Origin: Microthrixaceae bacterium
Lineage (GTDB): Bacteria; Actinomycetota; Acidimicrobiia; Acidimicrobiales; Microtrichaceae
NCBI GenBank assembly: GCA_023958095.1
Contig: JAMLGJ010000001.1
Location: forward strand, 147,180-211,179
DNA: 64,000 nt
Reading direction: 5' to 3'
Below, one piece after another: positions 17,929 through 26,516 of the stretch (positions within the stretch are counted from its first letter, which is position 1; each line of letters begins with the position of its first letter). The notes beneath the pieces are model-generated. The model was given only the letters and a program-made list of their open reading frames with translations. It had not been told where the DNA came from and ran no database searches. Made by a program: the position numbers and the translations under genes.

Positions 17929-18910
17929 ACCCGGACCCATCGACAGCGGCCCGCTGCAGCTGGTGCAGCGGGCGCGGCCCGAGCCGGGTCCCACCGAAGT
18001 GCTCGTGGAGGTGGTCACCTGCGGAGTGTGCCGCACCGACCTGCACCTCGCCGAGGGGGACCTCGCGCCGCACCTGAGGGGTGCCACCCCGGGCCACGAG
18101 GTGATCGGACGGGTCGTGGAGCGCGGCAACGAGGCCCGGCGGTTCGAACCCGGTGAACGGATCGGGATCGCATGGTTGCGCCACACCTGTGGCCGCTGCA
18201 GGTTCTGTCGGCGCGGGGCGGAGAACCTGTGCCTGCACCCTCGCTTCACGGGATGGGACGACCACGGCGGCTTCGCCCGCCACGCGGTCGTCGACGAGGC
18301 GTACGCCTACCGGATCCCGGAACGCTTCGGCGACCTGGAGGCCGCCCCGCTGCTGTGTGCGGGCATCGTCGGCTACCGCTCACTCAAGCGGGCCGCGGTG
18401 CCCCCGGGTGGGCGCCTGGGCATCTACGGGTTCGGGGCCTCCGCACACCTGGTCGCACAGGTGGCGATAGCGGCGGGGGTCGAGGTCTACGTGTGCACGC
18501 GCGCGGCAGCTGCACGCGAGCTCGCCACCGAGCTCGGTGCGGTCTGGGTCGGTGAAGCCGCCGAGACACCCCCGGTGCCCCTCGACGGTGCGGTGCTGTT
18601 CGCCCCCGCGGGGGAGCTGGTGCTGCCCGCGCTCGAGGCCCTGGACCGGGGTGGACGGCTCTCGGTGGCCGGCATCCACCTGAGCGACGTACCCGAGCTG
18701 GACTACCAGCGGCACCTGTTCCAGGAGCGGGAGCTGGTGAGCGTGACCGCCAACACCCGTGCCGACGGGGAGGAGTTCCTCGCCGTGGCCGCGAACACCG
18801 GCATCCACGTGCAGACCATGCCCTACCCCTTCGAAGAAGCGGACACCGCCCTCGCTGACCTCGCACACGACCGCGTGGTGGGCGCGGCGGTGCTCGAGAT
18901 CGCCACCTGA
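17906..18910 (+). CDS. zinc-dependent alcohol dehydrogenase
   Basis: A medium-chain dehydrogenase of about 335 residues. CGVCRTD and GHE supply the catalytic zinc ligands, CGRCRFCRRGAENLC the four structural-zinc cysteines, and GIYGFGASAH is the nucleotide-binding loop. The ending YPFEEADTALADLAHDRVVGAAVL is typical of the AdhA-like actinobacterial group. It oxidises alcohols or reduces aldehydes with NAD(P). The start chosen (GTG 17906) gives MEAWTVAEPGPI, which matches the family N-terminus; GTG 17900 is also possible. Both lie inside the end of the PH gene. Confidence 0.88.
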   Translation: MEAWTVAEPGPIDSGPLQLVQRARPEPGPTEVLVEVVTCGVCRTDLHLAEGDLAPHLRGATPGHEVIGRVVERGNEARRFEPGERIGIAWLRHTCGRCRFCRRGAENLCLHPRFTGWDDHGGFARHAVVDEAYAYRIPERFGDLEAAPLLCAGIVGYRSLKRAAVPPGGRLGIYGFGASAHLVAQVAIAAGVEVYVCTRAAAARELATELGAVWVGEAAETPPVPLDGAVLFAPAGELVLPALEALDRGGRLSVAGIHLSDVPELDYQRHLFQERELVSVTANTRADGEEFLAVAANTGIHVQTMPYPFEEADTALADLAHDRVVGAAVLEIAT

Positions 18911-19023
18911 GGTTCCACACAGCTGTTGCGGCGTCGCACCATCCGCATCGCACACCGGGTCCGAATGCCTTCACGACGGTGCGGCGAAGCTCGGCGCACC
19001 CCCCGAACCGGGAGGTAGGGACC

Positions 19024-19677
19024 ATGAAGAAGACCGCTGTCGTCGCAGCAGTATCCGCAATCGCCCTCGTGCTGGGATTCGCTTCCAGCGCGGCGGCCCA
19101 GGAGGAACCGCCGGGCACCATCGTGGATGTCGCCTCGAGCAACGAGGACTTCTCCACGCTCGTCACCGCCGTGAGCGAGGCCGGTCTGGTCGAGACGCTC
19201 TCCGGGGAGGGCCCCTTCACGGTGTTCGCACCCACCAACGCCGCCTTCGAGGCACTGCCGGCAGGCACCCTCGACAGTCTGCTGGCGGACCCCCAGGGCG
19301 CCCTGACCGACGTCCTGCAACTGCACGTGGTCGCCGGTGAGGTGAACTCCGAGGCTGCCATTGCCGCCGCAGGTGGCAACGTCGAGACCCTCGGTGGTCC
19401 CGTCGCGGTGGAACTGCGCGGTGAGGACCTCTACGTGGGTGGCGCCAAGGTCGTGACCACCGACATCGAGGCCTCCAACGGCGTGGTCCACGTGATCGAT
19501 GCGGTGATCACCGAGCCCGCCTCGGCCGCGACCCCTGAGTCGATCGAGGCCGGCACCTCCGGTCTCGCTGCCGACGGTGGCACGAACGGGCTGCTCCTCG
19601 GCCTCGTCGCAGGAGTTGCACTGCTCGGCGTGGGCACCGGTGGCATTGCGATCGCCCGCAACCGCACCCACGGCTGA
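19024..19677 (+). CDS. fasciclin domain surface protein with C-terminal anchor
   Basis: A 217-residue exported protein: signal peptide (1-25, AAAQ cleavage), one fasciclin/FAS1 domain (about 30-170, with GPFTVFAPTNAAFEALP and VVHVIDAVI), then LAADGG, a hydrophobic helix and a short basic tail. This tail has the layout of a cell-wall sorting signal. FAS1 domains mediate adhesion. A GGAGG ribosome site precedes the ATG. The next gene is a sortase, so this is probably its substrate (inference). Confidence 0.88.
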   Translation: MKKTAVVAAVSAIALVLGFASSAAAQEEPPGTIVDVASSNEDFSTLVTAVSEAGLVETLSGEGPFTVFAPTNAAFEALPAGTLDSLLADPQGALTDVLQLHVVAGEVNSEAAIAAAGGNVETLGGPVAVELRGEDLYVGGAKVVTTDIEASNGVVHVIDAVITEPASAATPESIEAGTSGLAADGGTNGLLLGLVAGVALLGVGTGGIAIARNRTHG

Positions 19678-19698
19678 GCCGACCGGAACCCACCCGGC

Positions 19699-19737
19699 CC
19701 GGTCCGGAGCGGAGGTCGGACCTCTGCTCCGGATCGG
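19699..19737 (+). terminator. hairpin between fasciclin and sortase genes
   Basis: An 18-bp stem (19699-19716 with 19720-19737, two G-U pairs) closed by a three-base CGG loop. It could terminate or attenuate transcription after the fasciclin gene, lowering sortase relative to its substrate. Confidence 0.5.
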
Positions 19738-19769
19738 TGCTGTCGATGAACCCCTGCCCGGAGGACCGG

Positions 19770-20522
19770 ATGTCACCCTGGAGAACGAGTCTGCTCATGA
19801 CCGTCAGCGCCATGGTGCTGCTCGCGGTCGGTGCGATCCTGCTGAACGGGGCCGGTGCACAACCGCGTGCTGACCTGGCCGGGTACGCCGGCAGCGCAGC
19901 GGCCGGCGAGGCAACGGGAACCGACCCGGCCTCGCTGCAGGACGCAGCCGCGATCGGGGTGGAGTCGGCTCCTCCGGGGGTCGCCGGCACCGACGCCACT
20001 GCAGGCGCACCAGCCGATGACGCCGGGAGCCCGGAAGCTGCGGGTGGATCCGGCGATTCGCTCCCAGCGGCCCTCCCGGCAGTGCCGACCGGGCTGTCCA
20101 TCCCGTCGTTGGGGGTCCTGTCCGCCGTGGTGCCGGTGGGCCTCGAGGCAGACGGGAGCATGCAGATCCCCGGTGCGCAGGAGGCCGGCTGGTACCTGCC
20201 GGGACGCATCCCCGGTTCTCCGACCGGCTCGGCGGTGATCGCAGCGCATGTCGACTTCAACGATTCTCCGGGGGTGTTCTTCGACCTCCGCAACATCCAA
20301 CCGGGTTCCGAGGTGCTCGTCTCGGACGCATCCGGCGCCACGCACCGCTTCACGGTCACCGAGCGCATCCAGCTGGCCAAGGAGCAGGTGCCCATGGAGC
20401 AGCTGTTCAGAACCGGGGGCGACCCGGTGCTCACCCTGGTCACCTGTGGCGGAGCTTTCGACCGGTCGGAGCGTTCCTACGCGGACAACATCATCGTGTG
20501 GGCCACACCCGTTGCGGCCTGA
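19770..20522 (+). CDS. class F-like sortase
   Basis: A 250-residue membrane-anchored transpeptidase. A single N-terminal helix (about 8-28) is followed by an Ala/Gly-rich spacer and the sortase barrel. Catalytic residues are H160 (AAHVDF), C226 (LVTCGG) and an arginine at R232 or R235 (FDRSERSY). The ATG at 19770 is set by a GGAGG at 19760-19764. It would cleave a sorting signal and attach the protein to the wall. The fasciclin gene upstream is the obvious partner. Confidence 0.85.
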   Translation: MSPWRTSLLMTVSAMVLLAVGAILLNGAGAQPRADLAGYAGSAAAGEATGTDPASLQDAAAIGVESAPPGVAGTDATAGAPADDAGSPEAAGGSGDSLPAALPAVPTGLSIPSLGVLSAVVPVGLEADGSMQIPGAQEAGWYLPGRIPGSPTGSAVIAAHVDFNDSPGVFFDLRNIQPGSEVLVSDASGATHRFTVTERIQLAKEQVPMEQLFRTGGDPVLTLVTCGGAFDRSERSYADNIIVWATPVAA

Positions 20523-20546
20523 GCGGTGTGGGTCCGGCAAGCGGGC

Positions 20547-22145
20547 TCAGCCGGTTGCCCAGGTGCCCGCCATGGACGACGGTTCCGGATCCACCCCGAC
20601 CTGCTCGAAATACCCCGCATCCAGTGCCTCGAGCATGTCGGATCCCGGCCCGGCAGCGGCCACGGTCCCGGTCGCGAACCCGGCGGACACGCTGCCCACC
20701 CTGTCGGGCTGCATGCCCGGCGAGATGAGCTGGGGAAGCCCTTCGCAGTGGTCCGTCGGTGCACGCAGCGGGATGTCGTCCAGGTCGAACACGGTCGGGT
20801 CGGGTCGCGTGGCCGCCAGGGAGTGTCCGATGTTGTTGGCATGCCGGTCCCGCGGGGTGAGCCACCAGTTCGGGGAGCCTCCCGGGCCCTCCACCGGGGC
20901 ACCGAGGAAGCGCCACTCGATGAAGCGCAGTATCGAGGTGTGGTCGTATGTCCGGTGGTCCACGAAACCGGGGCGCGCATATGGCGAGGCGAGCACCGTC
21001 GGCACCCGGAAGCCGGCCTGGCCGAAGTTCTCCTCGTCGTCGCCGGAGGCGAGCAGGTCGGGAAGCACCGGTGGCGCCACGTGGTCGAAGAAGCCACCCC
21101 ACTCGTCGTAGGTGAGTACGAACAGCCCGGACTCCCAGTGGGGTGACTCCACGAACGCCCTGAACACGTCGCGCATGAAGCGCTGGCCCGCAGCCGGGTC
21201 GGCGAGCGGGTGGTCATCGGCCTGCCACCAGGGCAGGTACGGAGGGTCCAGGAAGGTCACCGCCGGGAGCGTGCCGCGGTCGCAGTCCTCGAAGTAGCGG
21301 TCGATCGGCGACAGGATCGGCACCATCCGCTCACCCCAGAACGCGAGCGACGGAAGGTCCGGCGAGTAGGACCGACAGCCCACCCCGGCGGCGCGCAGAC
21401 GGTCCCAGATGGTGTCCCACTGGTGACCGAGTTCGAGTATCGGCAGGTAGTTGTTCTTGTACCCGCCGGACTGTGCCGAGTGGAGGTACCGACGGTTCGG
21501 CTGGGTGGGCCCGAGTATCGAGCAGTGGTAGCGGTCGAAGGTCGTGAAACGACGCGCCATGCGTGCGTGCAACGGCAGGTCGTCGGCCTCGTGGTAGCCG
21601 AGGGCGAACATGTCGTTGTTCGAGCCCTCCCCGATGAACCCCCTGTCGCGCTGGGCCCTTCCGGCACCCCAACCGTGGCCCGGGTCCTCGAAGCCACATC
21701 CGCGCCAACCGGCCGGGGAGGCTCCACCACCCAGGGAGTAGGTGGGCGCCTCTGACCCCTCGGGGGTCAGGTAGGTCACCTCCTGACGCGCATCGATGCT
21801 GAACGCCGAGCCGTAGTTGGACATGCCGCGTTCCATGTAGCCGTCGTCGCGGCTCAACCAGCCCAGGTAGTGGTCGAAGGAGCGGTTCTCCATCATCAAC
21901 ACGACCACGTGGTCGATCGGCGACTCGCTCGCGGGCAGGTCCAGCATGTTCCCCTCGGGCAGCGCAGTGGGGAAGTACTCCCTCCCCACCCCCGGGGTGG
22001 CGGGCACGCAGGCAGTGGCGGTCGGACCCAGGGCTGCCGCTGCACCCGCGAGTCCGGTCGCCCTGAGAAAGCCGCGGCGCGGCACCGCATCCCCGGTGGG
22101 CGCCGACCCGCCTCCGCTCCGCACGTTCACCGTCCGTGTGCCCAT
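20547..22145 (-). CDS. Tat-exported phosphoesterase (phospholipase C / acid phosphatase family)
   Basis: A 532-residue exported enzyme. The N-terminus has a twin-arginine motif RRGFLRAT (23-30), then a hydrophobic stretch ending in ATAC. The core begins with IDHVVVLMMENRSFDHYLG, the metal and phosphate site of the phosphoesterase family (PF04185). LTYDEWGGFFDHV is the second conserved block. Substrates in this family include phospholipids and phosphate monoesters. GGAGGGG precedes the ATG. It converges with the sortase gene. Confidence 0.88.
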   Translation of the reverse strand: MGTRTVNVRSGGGSAPTGDAVPRRGFLRATGLAGAAAALGPTATACVPATPGVGREYFPTALPEGNMLDLPASESPIDHVVVLMMENRSFDHYLGWLSRDDGYMERGMSNYGSAFSIDARQEVTYLTPEGSEAPTYSLGGGASPAGWRGCGFEDPGHGWGAGRAQRDRGFIGEGSNNDMFALGYHEADDLPLHARMARRFTTFDRYHCSILGPTQPNRRYLHSAQSGGYKNNYLPILELGHQWDTIWDRLRAAGVGCRSYSPDLPSLAFWGERMVPILSPIDRYFEDCDRGTLPAVTFLDPPYLPWWQADDHPLADPAAGQRFMRDVFRAFVESPHWESGLFVLTYDEWGGFFDHVAPPVLPDLLASGDDEENFGQAGFRVPTVLASPYARPGFVDHRTYDHTSILRFIEWRFLGAPVEGPGGSPNWWLTPRDRHANNIGHSLAATRPDPTVFDLDDIPLRAPTDHCEGLPQLISPGMQPDRVGSVSAGFATGTVAAAGPGSDMLEALDAGYFEQVGVDPEPSSMAGTWATG

Positions 22146-22242
22146 TGCCCCTCCTGTGCCGACGGTCCCGCCGGCGGACCGTGCCCGGCACCATGTTCGC
22201 CCAACGAGGTGTCCCCCGGCCATGGTCACGGTGAACCGGCGG

Positions 22243-23868
22243 TTAGGTTTCGCCGCGCCCGGCGGGAAGATCCGCTGTGAACGGCAACGACACGAGTGCC
22301 AGCACCAACGCGACCAGCAAACCGGCCTTGAGCGCCTGCAGCTGGGCGGAGCTGTAGCCCTCGGCCACTGCGTCCGCCTCGGCGGCGGAGACCCCGGCGT
22401 CGGTCACCGCAGCGCGGAGGTCCTCAGCGGGCACGAAGTCGACCCCTGTGCCCGCGACCTCGGTGATCCGTTCGGCGACGGTGTCGGAGATGCGCTCGTC
22501 GTCCGAGACGTTGGACACGAAAGCCGCGGTCAGGCCCGCGAGCACGATCGAACCGATGAGGGCCACGCCGATGGAGGAGCCGAGCTGCTGGCCGGTGTAC
22601 TGCAGGCCACCCGCCTCGCCACGACCGGAGGCATCCACGGAGGACTGCACCACGTTGCCCAGCTGCGATGCCATCAGACCCATGCCGACACCCAGCAGGG
22701 CCATCCCGGTGCCGAAGGTGGCACCGGAGAGCTCCGGGCGCACCGCGGCGAGCAGCACCACCACCGCCAGGGCGACCGCCACCAGCCCGGAGCGCACGAT
22801 GGAACGGACCGACATCACCCGGGTGAGACGCGAGCCGAGCGCCGAGAAGATGAACATCGCCACCGACACCGGCAGCATGCGCAACCCGGTGTCGAGCGCG
22901 TCGAGTCCCAGCACCAGCTGCAGGTACAACGGGATGCTGAAGAACACGCCCATCAGGATCACGTTCTGGGAGAGCAGTCCCGCCAGCCCGGAACGCAGCA
23001 CCGGTATCCGCATCAGGCGCAGGTGCACCAGCGGGTCCTCTCCGGAGTCCTCGCGGTGGCGTTCCCAGCGCACGAACCCGTAGAGGATCGCGGCACCCGC
23101 GGCCATCACGAACGGGGTGAGGGCGAACCCGAAGGGCTCCACCGGGGAGTCCTTCGGACTCAACCACCCCCACGAGCTGGCCTGCAGCATGCCGAGCACC
23201 AGTACTCCGAGGCCGAGCGCGGAGAGCACCGACCCGACCGAATCGAGTGAGGGCTTGGCTCCCTCCCGGATGGCGTCGCCCACCTTCGCGGTCAGGGCGA
23301 GGATCGTGAGCACCAGCACCACCTCGCCGACGAAAACCACACGCCAGGTGAGCTCGGTCGTGGCCCAGCCACCCACGATGGGGCCCACCGCGATCCCGGC
23401 ACCTGCGACACCGCCGATGATGGCGTAGGCGACCCCGCGCTGCTTGCCCTCGTAGTTGCCGGCTATGAGTGCGGCCAGGGCCGGCAGCACGAGTGCAGCG
23501 CCGATGCCCTCGAGCACCGACCATCCGATCGTGAGCACCGCGACGCTTCCTGCGACAGCCGTCAGCGCCGAACCGCAGCCGTAGATGACGAGCCCCACCA
23601 CGAACGCCCTGCGCCGTCCGATGATGTCGCCAACCTTGCCGCCGGTGAGCATGAGCATCGCCATGACCAGGGAGTAGAACGTGATGACCCCCTGGATGGT
23701 CGAGACGGTGGTGTCGAAGTCCTCCACCAGCTGGCTGATCGAGACGTTCATGACCGCCTGGTCGAGCACCATCACGAACTGCGCCAGGCCCAGGGCGACC
23801 AGTGGCCACCAGCTCGACCCCCCTCGGTCGCTGCCCACCTCCGCTGCGCCGGTCGTTTCGGTGCTCAT
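22243..23868 (-). CDS. MFS drug exporter, 14-helix (DHA2) type
   Basis: A 541-residue transporter with 14 predicted helices. Motif A, GGKVGDIIGRRRAF, lies after helix 2, motif B-like in SVLEGIGAALVLPAL, and motif C-like in GVAGAGIAVGPIVGG, which marks proton-coupled exporters. A periplasmic loop of about 60 residues near the end precedes the last helix. The substrate is unknown. TAGGTT sits 9 bases before the ATG. It is divergent from hemG. Confidence 0.9.
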   Translation of the reverse strand: MSTETTGAAEVGSDRGGSSWWPLVALGLAQFVMVLDQAVMNVSISQLVEDFDTTVSTIQGVITFYSLVMAMLMLTGGKVGDIIGRRRAFVVGLVIYGCGSALTAVAGSVAVLTIGWSVLEGIGAALVLPALAALIAGNYEGKQRGVAYAIIGGVAGAGIAVGPIVGGWATTELTWRVVFVGEVVLVLTILALTAKVGDAIREGAKPSLDSVGSVLSALGLGVLVLGMLQASSWGWLSPKDSPVEPFGFALTPFVMAAGAAILYGFVRWERHREDSGEDPLVHLRLMRIPVLRSGLAGLLSQNVILMGVFFSIPLYLQLVLGLDALDTGLRMLPVSVAMFIFSALGSRLTRVMSVRSIVRSGLVAVALAVVVLLAAVRPELSGATFGTGMALLGVGMGLMASQLGNVVQSSVDASGRGEAGGLQYTGQQLGSSIGVALIGSIVLAGLTAAFVSNVSDDERISDTVAERITEVAGTGVDFVPAEDLRAAVTDAGVSAAEADAVAEGYSSAQLQALKAGLLVALVLALVSLPFTADLPAGRGET

Positions 23869-23957
23869 GCGGCAAGCAACCTATTGCCTGGGACGCACCA
23901 GCACTCAGTGGAGGATCCGGACCGGCGCCGGGGCCGAGCCACTAGGTTGCACTGGCC
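23869..23957. promoter_or_regulatory. divergent promoter pair, MFS exporter and hemG
   Basis: The same hexamer TAGGTT occurs on both strands: at 23883-23878 for the exporter and at 23943-23948 for hemG. Each lies 9 bases from its ATG. No ribosome site is seen, so leaders are absent or only two to three bases long. Confidence 0.5.
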
Positions 23958-24506
23958 ATGTCGTTGCGCATCCTGATCTGTTTCCACTCCGGCGAGGGCC
24001 AGACCGCCAAGGTTGTGGACCGCATGCGAGAAGTGCTCGAGGCAGCCGGCTGCGAGGTGGTCGTGTCGCAGGCCGGGGACGACCCGTCACCGGAGGGCTT
24101 CGACGGCGTGATCGTGGGTGACTCGATCCACGCGGGCCAGCACAGCCGGGCCCTCAAGCGCTGGATCGCCCGCCACGGCGACGCACTCGACGCTTCACCG
24201 GTCGCACTGTTCCAGGTGAGCCTCACCTCCGCGGACTCCGACGAGGAGCACACCGCCGAGGCCCAGCAGATGGTCTCGCGCCTGCTCGACGCGACCGGGC
24301 TCGACCCCGACCTGGTCGCCATGTTCGCCGGTGCGATCGCCTTCACACGGTACGGATGGCTCAAGCGCCGGATGATGGCGAAGATCGCCGCCGAGCGCAC
24401 GGGCGGTGCCGAACCGGACACCTCCCACGACATCGAGTACACCGACTGGGACGAGGTCGAGCACTTCGCCCGCGATGCCCTGGCCGTGTTCCAGCACGCC
24501 GGCTGA
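23958..24506 (+). CDS. hemG: HemG-type protoporphyrinogen IX dehydrogenase, flavodoxin fold
   Basis: A 182-residue flavoprotein. The N-terminal flavin loop is CFHSGEGQTAKV. VGDSIHAGQHS matches the HemG G-x-S-I-x-x-G block, and the C-terminal half carries FAGAIAFTRYGWLKRRMM and EYTDWDEVEHFA as in the enterobacterial enzyme. HemG oxidises protoporphyrinogen with menaquinone at the membrane. Other haem genes are not nearby. HemG is rare in actinobacteria, where coproporphyrin-dependent HemY is usual, so another flavodoxin-type role remains possible. Confidence 0.75.
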   Translation: MSLRILICFHSGEGQTAKVVDRMREVLEAAGCEVVVSQAGDDPSPEGFDGVIVGDSIHAGQHSRALKRWIARHGDALDASPVALFQVSLTSADSDEEHTAEAQQMVSRLLDATGLDPDLVAMFAGAIAFTRYGWLKRRMMAKIAAERTGGAEPDTSHDIEYTDWDEVEHFARDALAVFQHAG

Positions 24507-24617
24507 CTCTCTCGCAGGACCCGGTCACCGCCCGGCTGGACGGCTGCGGGTGCAGCGGATCCGGCCGGGAGGCGCGGGGCACTTGTCGCCGGCGCGAATG
24601 CCCGGTGTACTGGATGC

Positions 24618-25907
24618 ATGTCGCTCCTCGACCCGACCACCGTCTCCGCAGCTGCCCTGGAGGCAGGACTCGACTTCGCCGCGTTCGACTGCGACAACCA
24701 CTACTACGAGGCACCCGATGCCTTCACCAGGCACGTTCCCCCGGAGATGCGCCGCAGGTGCGTGCAGTGGTGCGAGATCGACGGCCGCCGCTACCACGTG
24801 GTCGGCGGGCAGGTGTCCCACGCGGTGAAGAACCCGACCTTCGACCCCGTCGCCCCGGCCGGCGCTCTCGCGGACTTCTTCCGCGGCAACCCCGATGGCA
24901 TGAACCCCCTCGAGGCGCTCTCCAAGGACAACGCGATAGCGCTGCCACGCGACTTCATGGACGACCGCGACGCCCGGGTGAGGAGGATCGCCGGGTTCGG
25001 GCTGGAGGCGATCTGGTTGTTCCCGACCCTCGGGATGCTCTACGAGGAACTGCTCGCCGGTGACGTGGAGGCGATCACCACGACCTTCGGTGCGTTCAAC
25101 CGCTGGGTCGAGGAGGACTGGGGCTTCGAGTACGCCGAGACGATCTTCGCGGCTCCGTACATCTCGCTCGCAGATGTGGACTGGGCCTGCGGCGAGCTGC
25201 GCTGGGCCCTGGACCGGGGCGCGCGCACGATCGTGATGCGACCCGCTGCGGTGCCGACCTCCGAGGGCCTGAAGAACCCCTTCGAGGAGTCCTTCGACCC
25301 GTTCTGGGCGCAGGTGAACGAGGCGGGCGTGACCGTGGTCATCCACGCCGCCGACTCGGGCCGCTCGGGCAACGGCTACCTGGACCGCACCTTCTCGGCA
25401 TCCTTCGACGGCGGGTTCAAGCCGTCGATCGCCTTCTTCGACATCGAACGGGCGGCAGAGGACTGGCTCCTCGAGGCGATGTTCAACCGCATGTTCGAGC
25501 GGTTCCCCAACCTGCGGGTCGCATCGGTGGAGAACGGCTCCTCGTTCCTGCCCGGCCTCGTGGCGAAGCTCGACTCCCAGCACAACAAGATGATGAAGGC
25601 CTGGTGGTCCGAGCACCCGGTGGACCAGTTCCGCCGCCACGTGTGGATCAACCCGTTCTGGGAGGACCGCCTCGAGGACATCGTCGCGGTGATGGGCCCC
25701 GACCGCGTGATCTTCGGTTCCGACTGGCCCCACATAGAGGGCATGCCCTCGCCGTTGGACTACGTGTCCGAACTGGCCGGCACCGACGATCACACGCGCC
25801 GCCGCGTGCTGCGCGACAACGTGCGCGAGCTCAACCAGCGCTGCACGAACGGGGTGGCCGAACCCACTGAGCCGCCGGATTCCGGGAACGACCCCGCCCA
25901 CCTCTGA
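24618..25907 (+). CDS. amidohydrolase family 2 protein (TIM-barrel metal hydrolase)
   Basis: A 429-residue protein of the amidohydrolase-2 superfamily. FDCDNHYYE at residues 18-27 replaces the usual D-x-H metal motif with DNHYYE. A later VVIHAAD gives a metal histidine, and FGSDWPHIEG the catalytic aspartate. Close relatives are abundant in actinobacteria and are annotated as putative decarboxylases or metal hydrolases. The substrate is unknown. The ATG at 24618 has no clear ribosome site. Confidence 0.8.
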   Translation: MSLLDPTTVSAAALEAGLDFAAFDCDNHYYEAPDAFTRHVPPEMRRRCVQWCEIDGRRYHVVGGQVSHAVKNPTFDPVAPAGALADFFRGNPDGMNPLEALSKDNAIALPRDFMDDRDARVRRIAGFGLEAIWLFPTLGMLYEELLAGDVEAITTTFGAFNRWVEEDWGFEYAETIFAAPYISLADVDWACGELRWALDRGARTIVMRPAAVPTSEGLKNPFEESFDPFWAQVNEAGVTVVIHAADSGRSGNGYLDRTFSASFDGGFKPSIAFFDIERAAEDWLLEAMFNRMFERFPNLRVASVENGSSFLPGLVAKLDSQHNKMMKAWWSEHPVDQFRRHVWINPFWEDRLEDIVAVMGPDRVIFGSDWPHIEGMPSPLDYVSELAGTDDHTRRRVLRDNVRELNQRCTNGVAEPTEPPDSGNDPAHL

Positions 25908-26039
25908 ATCACCCGGTGCGGGCGATGTCCGCTGGAGCAACCCCGTGTTGACTCATCGCGCCGGCCGAACACCGGCGCGCCGATGGAGGTGCGTCCGGCC
26001 GCGTTCGTGGTCCGAACGGGACCGGAGGAAAGGACACCA

Positions 26040-26462
26040 ATGGGTACCAACCGAATCGTCGCAACCGGAGCAGCCGTCGCAGCCCTCGTGCTCGCAGGAA
26101 CGGGCTGCAGCGACAGCCAATCCGATGCTGTTAAGGCGGTGTGCGACGCACAGGACGAGGTGTCCTCGGCGGTGGCGAACCTGAAGTCCTTCGACCCGAC
26201 GACCGACTCGACCGATGACCTCCAGAGCGATATCGACAGCCTCCAGGGCGCGGTGAGCGACCTCGACAGCGCCCGCTCCGACCTGGCCAGTGAGTACGTG
26301 GACAGCGTCGACTCCGCGTGGAGCGACCTGCAGGGCCAGATCCAGTCCCTCTCGGGCGATCCGGTCTCCGAGGCCGCTCCCGAGGCCGCCCAGGACATCG
26401 AGTCCGCAGTGGCCGCCTTCGAACAGAGCTGGGCCGACGCCGTTCAGGACGCGGATTGCTGA
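26040..26462 (+). CDS. small putative lipoprotein with helical domain
   Basis: A 140-residue exported protein. The signal ends in LAGTGC (C23), a weak lipobox. The mature part is acidic and probably all helical, with heptad-like repeats (DLQSDIDSLQGAVSDLDSARSDL) broken into two coiled segments. Two cysteines could form a disulfide. A GGAGGAAAGG ribosome site precedes the ATG. No family is recognised. Confidence 0.7.
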   Translation: MGTNRIVATGAAVAALVLAGTGCSDSQSDAVKAVCDAQDEVSSAVANLKSFDPTTDSTDDLQSDIDSLQGAVSDLDSARSDLASEYVDSVDSAWSDLQGQIQSLSGDPVSEAAPEAAQDIESAVAAFEQSWADAVQDADC

Positions 26463-26504
26463 TCGGCTTCCGGTCCGGTCCAGCACCACGGCGCTGCCAG
26501 CGGG

Positions 26505-26516
26505 GATAATCACGAC
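26505..26516 (+). promoter_or_regulatory. leaderless promoter
   Basis: GATAAT (26505-26510) is a near-consensus -10 box 6 bases before the ATG at 26517, without a ribosome site. Confidence 0.5.

Noticed and set aside
18140..18165. tRNA T-loop-like GGTTCGAACCC
   Set aside because: It encodes Arg-Phe-Glu-Pro of the alcohol dehydrogenase, and no cloverleaf can be drawn.
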